Assembly: GCA_950295325.1 (NCBI GenBank)
Contig: OX485804.1
Span: 11,098,001-11,162,000 of the forward strand
DNA length: 64,000 nucleotides
Direction of reading: 5' to 3'
Source of the DNA: Polytrichum commune
Taxonomy: Eukaryota > Streptophyta > Polytrichopsida > Polytrichales > Polytrichaceae
A model generated the notes under the pieces. The model was not told where the DNA came from. It did no database searches and worked only from the letters and a program-made list of their open reading frames with translations. Below are positions 21,704 through 33,749 of the stretch, one piece after another; positions within the stretch are counted from its first letter, which is position 1; each line of letters starts with the position of its first letter. Position numbers and translations under genes: made by a program.

Positions 21704-22081
21704 TTGACATACACAAGTATCTTCTTATCCAAAGTAATTAAAACAAAAAGTTACATAAAACTACACATCAATATAACACACATTATATCTTACTACCATC
21801 TCCTTCTACTAAGATGTGGGGACATTGAAACTAATCTCGGCCCAATGCCAAATCTATTACAAGAACACCCTACCCCACACAAAAGGCGGCAAATTACATA
21901 CTTCCTTCGTAGCATGATAAAATTCCAACCCAAATATCAACACTTGGTAAAAACATTCAAATCATTCTTTCAAAATACAAACCACCTATACACACAAACA
22001 ACATTCCCTAAAACCCACATCTACATAACTATATACAACAACACGCTAATCACCCCCCTTCAAGAATCATTTATGCACTAG
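21704..22081 (+). pseudogene. LINE segment with 2A-like ribosome-skipping motif
   Basis: A 125-codon open frame holds LLLLRCGDIETNLGP at residues 33-47. The 2A-like consensus is D(V/I)ExNPGP preceded by a Leu-rich stretch and G. Every position fits except the essential Pro before Gly, which is Leu (codon CTC at 21836-21838). In known elements such a motif precedes the endonuclease, as it does here (about 670 bp upstream). The family use is co-translational separation of the N-terminal peptide. As written, skipping should fail because the NPG proline is missing. Confidence 0.7.
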
Positions 22082-22507
22082 TTATAATAATTAGTCCCTC
22101 CATTGAATAATGTAATATATACTTTCAACAACAACCAACACATGACTGGACCCTACAATTACTGGACAAAATGACAAGACTATCCAATTCACCAGAGCGC
22201 CATATAACAACCCCACTTCCATACACACAACTCCGTAATACATATCATGATAAAATTTTCCCCTCAAATACAATTCACAAAGAACTATACGACCACATAC
22301 ACCTCAACCCATAACCATCAAATATTCAAAACATACAAGAAACATTTCCATACCTACCGAAACAACTCCTTATAAAAGCACTAAGGTGCAACGAGGCTAT
22401 AACCGAATATAAACATCCTACTCCCCTACTCCCCTACTCCCCTAATACTGAATACACAAACACAAGTACAACAACCAACACCCATAACAAGCCAAAAATC
22501 ATACATT

Positions 22508-23277
22508 ATGACTTGGAATGCCTCCTCGCTAAATACTACAATGCCAGGTCTACAAGACCTAGTTACACATTCCCAAATACCCCCATCAATTATCACCATA
22601 CAAGAAACTAAACTCTCTGCCACCAAATCCACAAAACACATAAAAAATCTATTTCCTCACTATAAACTCTTCTTCAACAACACACACAACATCGCACGGG
22701 TTACACGCCAACGAATGACATATAGAGGCCATAGAGGAGGTTTACTAACACTTATTCACAACAAACATGCATTCCCATGTAACTTGGCTAAACTACCTAC
22801 CCCGCAGATATATCACCATTCCTCCAAATAATCTGAATCGCAAACCAACCACTTCAACCATGGCTTCTAATAAACATGTATATACCCTCACACGAAGAGG
22901 ATTCACCCCTCATACCCATTATCCAAAACACCATATCCAATCAAATAAATGCGCACCTTGGCCATACATATATACTATGCGGGGACTTTAACTGGGGTGT
23001 AGCCCTAATTGGAAGACAAAACGACTTACAAACCACACCACCACAACATGAAGATTATCACTGGAGAACATTCACGGATAACCTAGACCTAACATATATT
23101 ACAACTAATACAATCTTCTCAAGACAAGGAAGACACAACTATACACATAATAATTTGATAAACAGTTTATTCATTAAAACCCCAACAACAATCAATACAC
23201 CCCAACCACACATCAAGATATCCATCTTAACTCAAATCATCTACCTATACAACTTCACATATCACCCAACACACTAA
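22508..23277 (+). pseudogene. LINE APE-type endonuclease domain, frameshifted
   Basis: The first frame starts MTWNASSLNTTMPGLQDLV and carries the QETKL motif with the catalytic Glu, then GHRGGLL. After a frameshift near 22800 it continues with MYIPSHEEDSPLIP, ILCGDFNWG (the GDFN motif) and a Ser-Leu-Ile-Asp-like NLINSLFIK. The Asp of the latter is Asn here and the terminal SDH motif is not seen, so it is dead. Confidence 0.8.
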
Positions 23278-24184
23278 TGGCCAAAATAACATCGCATATG
23301 CCCAAACCAACCCCTAGAATAATGAACCCCATACCTAAGAAGAACCTCAAAAACTTCCACACGCAATTCTTTGAAACCAACTCAAACCAAATAACCGAAC
23401 TTATACAACTCCTTGAGCACAATGATCACCTGACAGAAGACCAATGGCACACAACCTGTACCTCATTAGACACCCTCATATCCAACATCTCCACCCTAGT
23501 TTTAGAAACATGTAGCGCCCCACTTATTCCAACCTTACCAGATAGAATTGCGAACCAAGGGGGCTACCTACCCAAGAAACTCCAAAAGAAATGGAAAACC
23601 ACCTCTCGACCTACCATCTTATCCGAAAAACAATATACACCATAAAAAATAACCAAAACTGGAGAAACCACCCCATTAACACTCAAGAAATTTGCAACCA
23701 TACCCATAGTATTATTCATGCACCACCCGACCCATCCCTCCCATATGATACATAGATAGAGGACTTAGCTAAAAAAAACTAAAGAAGCTAAGAACAAAGC
23801 TAGAAAAATCACAACAGAATACTCTCTAAAACAAATAAAAAAAGTTGTATCAAAATACCAACAACTTTATGACAAGAACCCAAAAAAAAAACCAGGAATT
23901 TTTTTAAAAACAATGACACCCCTCCACTTGATTGCCTCATAGACACGTCTAACAAGATCCTTACAAATCTTGAGGAAATAGCACACGAAATCTACGCTCA
24001 ACAATCAATCAGCAACAGGCCAACATTCCCAACATGCCACTACCCACCTGATCACCCATAACGTTGCACATGTGGAGTTAGACAATACCCATGGCATGAC
24101 ATAGATGGATATACCATCGAAAAAAATGGCGAACCACTAACCCCACTTCATACATACCTAAACTAAGAAACACACGACATATGC

Positions 24185-24940
24185 CTCAAACAGCTTGCCA
24201 ACGAAAAAATTCCCGGGCGAGATCAAATCCCTAACGCCATACTAGAAAATATACCACCAAGATTCTACACTCCTTTTATTGTTCTTTACTCATTGTTACA
24301 AACAAAAACAAATCCCTAAATCTTGGAAAACAAGTCTTACTACATTCCTATACAAAAAAGGTAACCCATATCACCTGACCAACCACAAACCAATAGCACT
24401 TGCCAAAACAATATACAAATTGTTCACTAGTACACTCACAAGCATCCTCTCGGCATATGGGGAAATACACCAAATCCTACGTGACAGCCAAGAAGGTTTC
24501 AAAACTGAGATATGCATGTCACGACAACTACAAACCCTCATCTCGGCACTAGAAGACGCTAGACTCACAAACCAAGATATTTACATACTATATATAAAAA
24601 TGCCTTCGGCTCAATTGACCATGACAGACTCCTTCATATCATGAAAGACCTTCAATATCCGCAAGATGCTATAGTTCTAGTGGGCAATGTTTACTCACAA
24701 TCCACCACCATACTCGAAAACAAATACTTTGGTAAAACACAACCAATCCCCATACAAAGAGGAACCATCCAAGGAGACACACTGAGCCCCTACCTCTTTC
24801 TTATTTTTCTCGAACCGCTCCTTAGATGGCTCCAACAAGGAAACAATGAATACTCCTTTAAAACCTCCAATACAAAAATAAGCTCAGCAGCTTATGCCGA
24901 TGACCTAGCAATTTTGGCCAACAAACTAACATCTCTCTAA
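24185..24940 (+). pseudogene. LINE reverse transcriptase domain, frameshifted
   Basis: Conserved blocks appear in order over several frames: LANEKIPGRDQIPNAILE (fingers), IPKSWKTSLTTFLYKKGN, HKPIALAKTIYKLFTSTL, SQEGF, then KNAFGSIDHDR, IQRGTIQGDTLSPYLF and the catalytic YADD (24893-24904). At least two frameshifts and several stops are present, and the Asp of the first palm motif is not in frame. The blocks are typical of non-LTR reverse transcriptases. Confidence 0.88.
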
Positions 24941-25261
24941 TCTCAATTGAATAAACTTGATCAGCATTGTGCATGGGCATAAATGGACTTGGGCATATCA
25001 AAATATGCAATCACCGGTTGTCCCAACAAATCCACTAACCTTCAAAATAAAACTATAAGAAGCAAACATTAACTTCAAAAACCAATCAATACCCACACTT
25101 AGCCAACATGAGCTGTATGTCTACCTTGGAATAAGCATAGTCCCATAATTACAATGGAAAACGCAAACACACATAACAACGACCAAATTAATTAAACAAT
25201 GTAAACTATTAATCACATGCCCAACCACCATGAAGCAAAAAATGCATATGGCAGACACAGT

Positions 25262-27391
25262 TGTAGTTAGTTTTTGCTCTCACTTAAATAACCCAAAACA
25301 CCAGGGTACAGACTCTCAAGGAAGGCTTAACTAGTGTCTATTATAGGCATTTGTCACTTCATAGTTCATTAATTAGACCAAAGGGTTTGCTATATTCACT
25401 CCAAAACATGACTGGTATGTCTTTCACTTTTTTTTTTTCTCTTGGTTTCCTCTCACTGTGTCTCGTTTAGTGGGGTATGTGTGTCAGTCTCAGTAGTAAC
25501 CATCTCGTCATAAGATTTTGTATAACAATAGTCTTTCGAGAACAATAGTCTTTGAGTAACACAATTGTCTTTGATAACCATTGGCCAATGCATCTTCAAT
25601 TCAAAACAACTCCTTCATTATTTGGTCAATGTTAATTCCAATACAAAACAATTGTTCATTCCTTATCTCCGGATTTAATCATTACTCACAACTTATGCAA
25701 TTAACAAAGCTTAACAGTCAAGCTATAGTCTTGGTCGCCCTGCACAACTTGCAACAACAACAACCAGGGTAACACACAAGACAATAGTTGAAAGGATTAA
25801 ATCGCATTCCATACTCAAAGATCTCTCCTCGTGACTAATTATCAATTAAAACTTAATTAAGATTAGATTAACTTATGCCTAGGTCTCCTTTATAATCCAA
25901 AGTTAATGATATCTTACATCCCTCGATTTCTTCCCTAATCAATTGATCAGAAGTGATTTCTCATCACTTCAATTGATTGAGAATCTCTCCTTAAACTCAC
26001 TCCTCAAATAATAATTCTATCAGCCTAAATCTCAGGTTCAACTATGATCTCTTTTCGGCTGCACTATCATCACATCACTCCTCTCTGTCTCGCCTCAGGT
26101 TAACAATAATCATTTTTCCTTATGGACTGGCCTTTGGCCTTACACCTTTCCTCTCAATGCCTATCTCAGGCTTAACTATAGCCAATAGTTTAACTCTCGG
26201 CCTGACACATGGTCTTCCTCCTCCTTTTCCCAGGGTTTGCCTCTCTCAGGCCTTATCTCTTCAACCTTTCTCTCTTGTCACTCTTAATTCACCCTCTCAC
26301 AGGGAGACAATAGTTTTTCCTCACTTCCTTTCCTTAATTACTTCCACCTTCTTCGGCCAAGGATTTTGCATATGCGCCAACGTCAATGGGATCCTCTGCC
26401 CATAGTTCCACTTAATCCCTCATCCTTGAGGTTCTGACCACTCAATGACTGCCTCTCATACTAGATATGCTTCTCACTCAGACTATAGTTCGCTTGTATC
26501 ACAATATTCATCATTTCGGTAGGCAATAGTGACACAATATTCCACTTCGACTGATAATAGTTTTCGCTCTTGATTTCTACATTGCCTTCTTCATTCCCCT
26601 CAGATTACTCAATTATCACTCACTTCCTTACTGATCTCTGTCTCTCGTCCATGATCTCTATCCCTCTCTGAGATAATTCAACCATCCCTCTGGTTTAGTT
26701 CGCACTCATCATTTCTCAACAACTCGCTCTCATTGCTCTGATTCTCTCGAGTTCTCTCACAATTACGATCTTTGCATATTGCAGTCACAACAACAGGCAA
26801 TTGTGTTTCACGTCATTTTCATCAGTTATGTCTCACACTCTATTTTCTTCGCTCACATTCAAATTCATATTCACTCTCGCTCGTTATGCACATCCTTACT
26901 CGCAATCTCTCTCTCCAGAGAAGGCGACTTCAACAATAATCAACAATGTCACATCTCGTATTACTCACTCAATCAGAAGATAGTTTCACTGAATCATAGT
27001 TCTCCAATCAACTTTCATTCTTGAATAACAATATACTATCACAAATAGGGTAACCCGCAATCACTGCGGTGTTTACTCAAAAAAGGAAAATAGTTCAACA
27101 ATTATCCTCGCCCGCTCTCGGTGCTAAGGGAGGTCAGCTCATAGTTTTCTCTTTTCGCTCAACAATAATCAAAGACTGCTTGCTCTGTCCTTCTACGCCT
27201 CCCCTCTTACAGGGCGAGGGAGACGATAGTTTTTCTAACTACATGCTAGGGCCTCCTATGGCCGTAAGACTATAGTTATAACTACCTACTGAGCCTATAG
27301 TTCAACTATTTTCGTTCACCTGGATGAGTTCCATCCCAGCTTCTATCCTAAGCCTATAGTTGAACAATTCGGCCAAAATTTTTGGCTTACA
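25262..27391 (+). mobile_element. Probable solo LTR (2130 bp) inserted in the LINE
   Basis: The insertion begins TGTAG and ends TTACA, within a 5-bp duplication ACAGT (25257-25261 and 27392-27396). LINE protein similarity resumes directly after it (ADTV before; IQAGIAYSFY after), so the boundaries are well fixed. TG...CA ends and a 5-bp duplication are the signature of LTR retrotransposons. No gag, pol, primer-binding site or second LTR is present, hence a solo LTR is the simplest reading. It is CT-rich, unlike the AC-rich LINE, and carries about 18 copies of an (A/T)ATAGT(T/C) motif in the same orientation. Strand is arbitrary. Confidence 0.75.
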
Positions 27392-27396
27392 ACAGT

Positions 27397-28750
27397 AATA
27401 CAAGCAGGAATTGCATATAGCTTTTACGTTGTCCCATATTCACTCCCAGCCATAAAAAAAAACTTGATAGAAAAGTAACCGCCCTACACAAAGCTATATG
27501 CAGCCTACCGAAATGTATGTTGAATGTTGTTACACAACTACCGTACGACATGTTCGGCACATAAGCATTCTCACTTTAAAATGCATACATCGCATGCATA
27601 GGAGAACAACTAATTAACGCCCTCAATGACAAAGGTAGACTAGGAAAGATATACAATAGACTAGTAAAACACATACTTGCAAAACATGGAGGGGCCCAAA
27701 ATTTGACACGCATATCACACCACGACTGAATAAGATCCCCAATCACAAGAACCCTAATCCTACTTAAAGCAAGTAGTGAAACTCACCTTAGAAGCACAAT
27801 GGACAAATTCCCCCTCCTCCCCGCACCATTGGAAACACAATGGATGCGGCAAGCAAGAAATATACCTACAATAACCCCAACACTATCCTTAAAATACCTA
27901 CACAAACTAATATTACATAACATAACTGAAATCAAACACATAACACATCCGAACGGTACACACCTAATGACGAATGATGAATTTAAACACTACTACAGCT
28001 CACCTACTAAAATAGAAAACTTGCACTAAACCAAGCTAGAACATTATTTTGTAAAACCCCTGTCACAACCAATGTCCAAATATGTGCTTAACACATACTA
28101 CACTAAACACCCTAAAAATGAATACCACATACAAAATCACAGCATACACATCGCGTGAGCACAATACACACCCACCACCCCCACACATCTTGAAGGACCC
28201 CACAAACTTCCCAATACACATCATACTTAACAACCGCCCAAGTACATATGAAAATAAATACAAAATCACAAAAAAATCACAACCTACTTATGCCAATGGT
28301 CTTTCCCAGATGAAGTAACTTATAATAAATGGCTACCCCAAAGAGACTTATTTCCTTGGAATAACCATAACACCACAAACCATAACATCCTACTATTAAC
28401 ACAATACTACACAAGGAAACGACACCAAAATTTCATAGTCATAATACAATCAAACTTCAATCAAGAACAAATGAGAGACACCCGATATATACCCCCACCA
28501 CGAATCATACCCCTATGCTACATCCGCATCAACGAATGCAACCCAGAAAACGATATTGCCTACACACAAAACACTATTCAAACTCAGCACGGAGTATCCC
28601 ACATATATGATAACTTTGGCCGCCATGTGATCACCATTCCCGAACAAAGGCTAAAATGGCTATGGGACCAATACCAAGCAACCTTGGGAAAATCCCAACA
28701 TCTTGAGCCCCCCACCCAACCATTTGAAATAGAAGTTACATGGTAATATC
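27397..28750 (+). pseudogene. LINE segment between reverse transcriptase and RNase H
   Basis: LINE similarity resumes as QAGIAYSFYVVPYSLPAIKK, then ALHKAICSLPKCMLNVVTQL, the usual post-palm region (KI.GLP-like motif). Further short open pieces at 27799-28029 and 28471-28746 follow in different frames. No named domain is recognised; it is presumably the linker region of the polyprotein. Confidence 0.6.
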
Positions 28751-29479
28751 AACGATATAAATATAGAACACCGAAAAAAATCCCCTAAAACTTGCACAAT
28801 ATCCGCTTCCAGAGGCCATCCTTGAACACCTCATAGACTCCTACCAAATCACTCACTCCTACTTCTCATCACCAATAACATGCCCCACCACACTTAAACA
28901 ATTCTACTCCCCATATCCCCGAGACAAATTTTTTGGATCAATAGGCACATCATTCCAGTATAAATGGCAAGGACGCGGATATGCCCACCCACACACAGAA
29001 AAAGAAGCCCAACAAGCCCTCCATTGGGCACGTTTTGCTTCCAAAAACAACCCAAACACAATCACAATCCTTGTAACACCAGACCAAAATTGGTATCACA
29101 ACCTCAACCCCTATGAGGGATTTTTTCTAGACTCACATGTTATCGCACACTTCAAAGCTGACACCATCACATACGAAGAACCAACAATCCCACCAGAGCT
29201 TAGAATTGAACCTAGAATAGAAAGCAACGCCATACACATTTTATGCAAATACCATAAAGGCACATCTATTGGATCAAACGAATACCCCCAACAAATGTAC
29301 AATATTGCTAACACCCTGCAAATACCCGCAATATTCACCCAAATCGCACCACCTACACCACAAGACACCCCAATAAACCGCAATACAAAATGGTCTAAAT
29401 TCACATACCCCCCTTATCCACCTACCACCCCAACCCCCAATATTTCATTAATCACCAACATCGACAGATGCCTACCCCT

Positions 29480-30081
29480 CAAATACCCACCACAATTCTG
29501 CTACTACACATATGGATCTTTCAAACCACCTAAAGAAACATCTCAAGGACATTGGAAGCGCGAAAAAGCATGATATGGTATATACAACTCTATAATGAAT
29601 CTAAAAATAGAAGTAAAATTACGAGGGCTACAAAACATACTACGAGCATAAATGATGGCCATACACCACACTCTCCGACTCCTGACCATCACATATCGTG
29701 ATGAACCAACCCATATCTTCACGGACTGCCTCAATGTCCTACACTTATTAAACACTCAAATCAAACACCTCACACTACATAATAGCCACCAAGACAAAAA
29801 TATCTTTGAATCCATGACCACAATGCTACAATCCCGCACACAAATCACCACACTCCATAAAGTCAAAGCCCATGCGTATAAACAATAATGAACAAGCAGA
29901 CACATTAGCCAAAATAGGATGTGAACTAGATCATAGAGACGCCGCAATGCCACATGAACATGCACACCCTACACCATACTTCCTCCAAAAAGACTGGTGG
30001 CATTCAATGCAAGAAACATCAGACAAAGGCCCTATAAGACACCTCGGAAAACACGTCCTCAAATATGACAAAAAAACATAA
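29480..30081 (+). pseudogene. LINE RNase H domain, catalytic residues damaged
   Basis: YTYGSF (29505-29522) corresponds to the first catalytic motif YTDGSF with Asp changed to Tyr. The helix that should carry the catalytic Glu reads LRA-stop-MMAIHHTLRLL, with TAA at 29649-29651 at or next to that position. HIFTDCLNVLHLL keeps the third catalytic Asp, and after a frameshift NNEQADTLAKIG keeps the last one. The preceding LHKVKAHA is the usual approach to that motif. It is clearly an RNase H and clearly inactive. Confidence 0.78.
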
Positions 30082-30082
30082 T

Positions 30083-30963
30083 TTAGAAGTCATAGCTAAC
30101 CAAATACACCAACTACACAAATGGCTCGAAAACAAAGATATTGACAAAACATTATCAAACAATTTTTGGACAAACCCAAGTATCACGGATAAACAAAAAA
30201 CATGTCTAGTCAAATTCCGAACGGGAAAATACATGGGCCATGCCCGTAAGCAACTATTTTTTGGTAGAGAAGCCTACCCATAAAAAACGTGCCCCATCTG
30301 TAACTCATCATATGCAGATACATAGTTACACAAACTACTCAAATGCAAACAACAACACATTCATGCACTCATAACAAAACGACATAACAAAGTTGTATGG
30401 GAAATATGTAAATTAATTTTATCAAATAAAATATCTAGATACTACACACTCATGAATGTGGGAACGTACAACAAATGACCTCAAGAAAATGCCGTGCCAG
30501 CATGGCTATTACCATGCACATGTGGCACTCAGAGATGCCACTGCAACGCCATGTTTACACCATACATACTATGTGTCATAGGAAATCCATATAACCAACC
30601 CCCACCAGAAACCCCTACAACTAGCATCACAATACAATTCATAGAATTTATATACTACAATGACAAATTTACAGTAGAAACCCTCCATAAAAAAACCACA
30701 AAATACCAACCGCTCATCAATAACATTATCACAAGGGGTTGGAATGTACCCCACTCATGGTACTAGTTGTAGGTGCAAGAGCCACTACACTCATCCCATC
30801 AATGCAAAACCTAAAAACAATACTTAAACTCCCTCTCATAAAAATAAAAAACACATTCCAACAAATTAATATTATCGCCACACAATATGCACATTCAATA
30901 CTAGTCCATAAACGTAGCCTAGAGAACAAACAATCTCTCTCAGACCTTCAAGACCTAGCATAA
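30083..30963 (+). pseudogene. LINE C-terminal Cys/His domain
   Basis: The frame continues with KFRTGKYMGHARKQLFFG, then TCPICN...LHKLLKCKQQHIHALITK (a CxxC...HxxxxC...H zinc-finger-like spacing), RHNKVVWEI, VPAWLLPCTCGTQRCHC and a conserved-looking tail that ends at TAA (30961-30963). Three stops break it. The Cys/His set may bind nucleic acid as in other LINE C-termini; that is inferred. Confidence 0.6.
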
Positions 30964-31082
30964 CCAAACAACCCATCTCACAGCTCGGTACACCCCAACA
31001 TATAAAGAATGCCACTTTACTAGATAAACCCCACTAAAAAAACTACCACATACTACCGGTTACCGGTTAACCGACAATCTGT

Positions 31083-31227
31083 TACTAATATAGTGTCTAC
31101 TCTCTGAAAAGGGTGAAGTAGTTCTACATCTTACACCATTGCCCTAGGGCGCGGCTAAGGATGTTCTACGAACAGACACTCTAGTCACTCCGGCCTCCTT
31201 CGGAGACTAGAGTTCTTCTTCTTCTTT
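31083..31227 (+). other. LINE 3' end: hairpin and TTC-repeat tail
   Basis: A two-part stem (CTCTAGT/ACTAGAG, then CTCCG/CGGAG after a 2-base bulge) lies at 31179-31212 and is followed at once by four TTC units (31213 onward). A 3' stem-loop before a microsatellite tail is known in several LINE groups as the site read by the reverse transcriptase. The sequence before it (GGGTGAAGTAGTTCTACATC, TGCCCT, CGAACAGACACTCTAGTCA) resembles the last ~110 bp of the SINE at 12134. Confidence 0.65.
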
Positions 31228-31229
31228 AT

Positions 31230-31734
31230 AGCCTGACACCACTTTTGTGTATGACACTTTAAGCATTAAGAGAACTTATGTGACTTTGTGTTATTTCTCA
31301 TAAACTCAGGGTTTGGGACTAAACCCATGGTTTCATTGTCCTTACACTACGAATGATTCTATTAGTGTCACTTCATTTCTTCAAAATTTGGATTTGGACC
31401 CTTAGATTCAAGATCTTGCTCTTGACCAATAGGATCCTATTGAAGTTTTCGTTGGTCTTGGACCCTAGTGTTAACCTACCATGAGATTAAGAAGATGAAA
31501 TAACAAGCACCGATAGACATAGTAACACTTTTCAATAGGGTAGGAATTGATCTAAATTATTATTATTATTATTATTATGTGATTTCCAATTAGTCCCCTT
31601 CTCCTAGGAAATGAAACACATGATTTATATGAGATGAGTAGCAAATCATCTCATAGACATTTTCCGTATCATAGTAGCTCATATGAATGTCTTTTCCTTT
31701 GTCAAAGTGAGTTTTAACCTTCTTTTTTAATGAT
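31230..31734. other. Unassigned stretch with (ATT)n
   Basis: An (ATT)n run lies at about 31556-31578. Nothing else is assignable. Confidence 0.45.
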
Positions 31735-32318
31735 CACACGGGGGCCCCCGATTTGTCAACTAATGGGCAAACTGGGAGACCATGGCACTCCGAATGCTCA
31801 CCATTATCGATGTATTCTATTTTATCATATGTGAGGACCCACATAAACATAAATTCATTGAAATAGCATTTGGTTGAGGGCCCGGTCACATATGGCTTCA
31901 CACTACACTTGAGGATCCGTGACCACACTACATGATTTTGGAAGTGTCGTGGGACGGCCTTTGGACACTTCCTTTTGGGCTCTCATAATTTCATGGTCAC
32001 AGCTCTTGGCTCGTTTGTGAAGTGGCCCTAAGATCTCTCATTCGTTGAAAAGGTTGCTACTATCCAAGTTCACTTCACACTAGAAGGTGGACGCCTAAGG
32101 ACTCAAAGAAATTATCATAGATGAAAAATTTACATGGATTCGTACATGGCAAACTATAAATAATGTTTCATGATCTCCTCGAATTTTCGTCACACCTACT
32201 TGTTGGTCTAATGCAAATTTTAGCAGACCATGTTAATTGTATGGCCTTTGGGTGAGAATCAAGAACCCTCACAATTACATGGTCATGGCCCTTGACTTGT
32301 GTGTGAAGTGGCCCTAAG
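31735..32318 (-). mobile_element. MITE family A, two fragmented copies
   Basis: From about 31735 to 32028 the family A interior appears in reverse orientation (GAGGATCCGTGACCACAC, GACGGCCTTTGGACAC, GGCTCTTGGC) and ends GTGAAGTGGCCC|TAA. A second, more decayed piece ends GTGTGTGAAGTGGCCC|TAA at about 32316-32319 after CATGGTCATGGCCC. Left ends are lost. Confidence 0.65.
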
Positions 32319-32519
32319 ATAACCTGGATATTAGATAGATCATGGTTCCTCTTAACAACATTTTGTGCCAAAGAGGAAGAGAAGCATGTTTCCGAAGTTT
32401 GAAATCTCACATGGCAAGCCACCACTGCACAATGTCCAACTTCTCTCACCATGACAATATTTGCTCAGTTATTCATAAGAAATGCCATCCAAAAAAGTAC
32501 CATAGTGACATTACATAAC

Positions 32520-32665
32520 ATGTCATATTTAGTGTAGTTTGGACGTCATAGAAAATTAACAACTTTACTTGGTAAAAATAAAAAAATAGTAATAAAAATT
32601 ACAGCATTGTGTAAATGCAAACATTATGTGACACTTAGTATCATATTTAGTGTACCTAACACTAT
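32520..32665. mobile_element. Small AT-rich TIR element, decayed
   Basis: TCATATTTAGTGTA occurs near both ends and the interior resembles the elements at 40057-40286 and 57395-57625 (CATTGTGTAAAT, GTGACACTTAGTA). Ends are approximate. Confidence 0.4.
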
Positions 32666-32688
32666 GCATGAGTTTCTCTATTGAACTA

Positions 32689-33214
32689 TGCCCCCTCCCC
32701 ACCTGACTTTGGCTTAGCCTAAAAGTTGGTTCTAAAAACACAGCCTTCACACCATCAATGTTATTTAGTGCCGAGCCTAGTTGGCAAATGATGTGGCATG
32801 GTTTAAGAGTGGAGGTTTTGAGCCTCAAGCACCGACCCTCCCATCGGTACCTAGACTTAAGGCAAGAATATAGGACCTTTAAAAGTGTCCTTTCCCACCC
32901 TTGTGATTGGTTGCTTTTTAGTCTTAGCTATGAGCACAAGAGGAGCTTCACTAACAAAAACCGATGGTAAGATAGATGAGTGGTAAGGGATTTGGGGATG
33001 GGACAAAAACTATCCAACTTTCATTGCTTGGTAGATAAAACCAAGAACACGTGTGAAAGCTACTTAACTAAAACCTACTCAAAAATCTTTGGAGCAAGTT
33101 CTTGTTCTTGTAGGTGCCTCAGGATAGCCGGATGCCTCCCCTTTAACCAAGGGAGTTTTACCCAGTTTTTAGGAAAAACTTTGGTTATTTGGTAAAGTTA
33201 GGCGGGAGGGGGCA
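32689..33214. mobile_element. PIF/Harbinger-like MITE family F, copy 1 (TIR TGCCCCCTCCC)
   Basis: The left end is TGCCCCCTCCCCACCTGACT and the right end, reversed, TGCCCCCTCCCGCCTAACTT. The flanks are CTA (left) and TTA (right), compatible with a TTA duplication with one change; the copy at 55249 has perfect TAA duplications. The 526-bp interior is shared with that copy (CCGAGCCTAGTTGGCAAATG, GTGATTGGTTGCTTT, CATTGCTTGGTAGATAAAAC, TTTTACC). No coding capacity. Confidence 0.78.
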
Positions 33215-33538
33215 TTATACAACCTTCAGATAAGAAAACCTCGGATCATACTATGCATTGGAAGGATGTATGAGACATTTGAAATGGGAGAGAAACTACT
33301 ACTTTAATTGGATGTCTCTTGTGCCCAAAGCCAATGGAGATCTAATATGCCAACTTATTCTCTCCCCAAGAAAATTATGACACATGTATTATGGGTCCTT
33401 TACCTAGTAATGAGTTGTGTGAACATATGTGTGCAACTTAGAAATGCACTCTATTGATTGAATAGGTGCCAATTACACCCCCTTTTACGCTAGAGTTCAA
33501 ATCCAGAGCTCAAGCTTTCCATTTCGGGGAGTTCTATA

Positions 33539-33746
33539 CTCCCTCCATTCTAAAATGATTGTCTATGTTCTTAACTTAGGCGAGATTAAGGCCCGTTGAC
33601 CATTGACCAAGTAGTTGTAAGTATGACTCTTAAAATTAAAAAAACAACAACTACTCCGAAAGTTTGATACAAAAATATTTGACTTTGAACCTCAAATTTC
33701 TAGCGAGACAGAGAAATTGGACAATCATTTTGGGACGGAGAGGGAG
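33539..33746. mobile_element. Stowaway-type MITE (Tc1/mariner)
   Basis: TA dinucleotides flank 208 bp with ends CTCCCTCCATTCTAAAATGA and TCATTTTGGGACGGAGAGGGAG, which is the CTCCCTCC...GGAGGGAG signature of plant Stowaway elements. Confidence 0.85.
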
Positions 33747-33749
33747 TAC

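Larger units (their letters stand above)
21130..31227 (+). mobile_element. Decayed LINE (APE-RT-RNase H non-LTR retrotransposon), split by a solo LTR
   Basis: The module order is ORF1-like, 2A-like motif, APE endonuclease, reverse transcriptase, linker, RNase H, Cys/His C-terminal domain, 3' hairpin and TTC-repeat tail. All reading frames carry stops and frameshifts, so no functional protein can be made. Without the 2130-bp insertion the element is about 8 kb. The sense strand is strikingly poor in G and rich in A and C throughout. Element identity is firm. The 5' boundary is approximate, and no target-site duplication was found. The clade is unassigned; RNase H plus APE excludes the simplest L1 or RTE layouts. 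Confidence 0.88.

Noticed and set aside
21704-22081. Picornavirus-like insertion because of the 2A-like motif
   Set aside because: Surrounding modules are those of a non-LTR retrotransposon, and 2A-like motifs are known in such elements.
25262-27391. Genes in the insertion within the LINE
   Set aside because: Open frames are short, CT-rich and without domains; TG...CA ends and the duplication explain the segment better as an LTR.
32980-33195. Small protein related to one at 56497
   Set aside because: Both lie inside copies of the same non-coding MITE, so the similarity is that of the transposon DNA.
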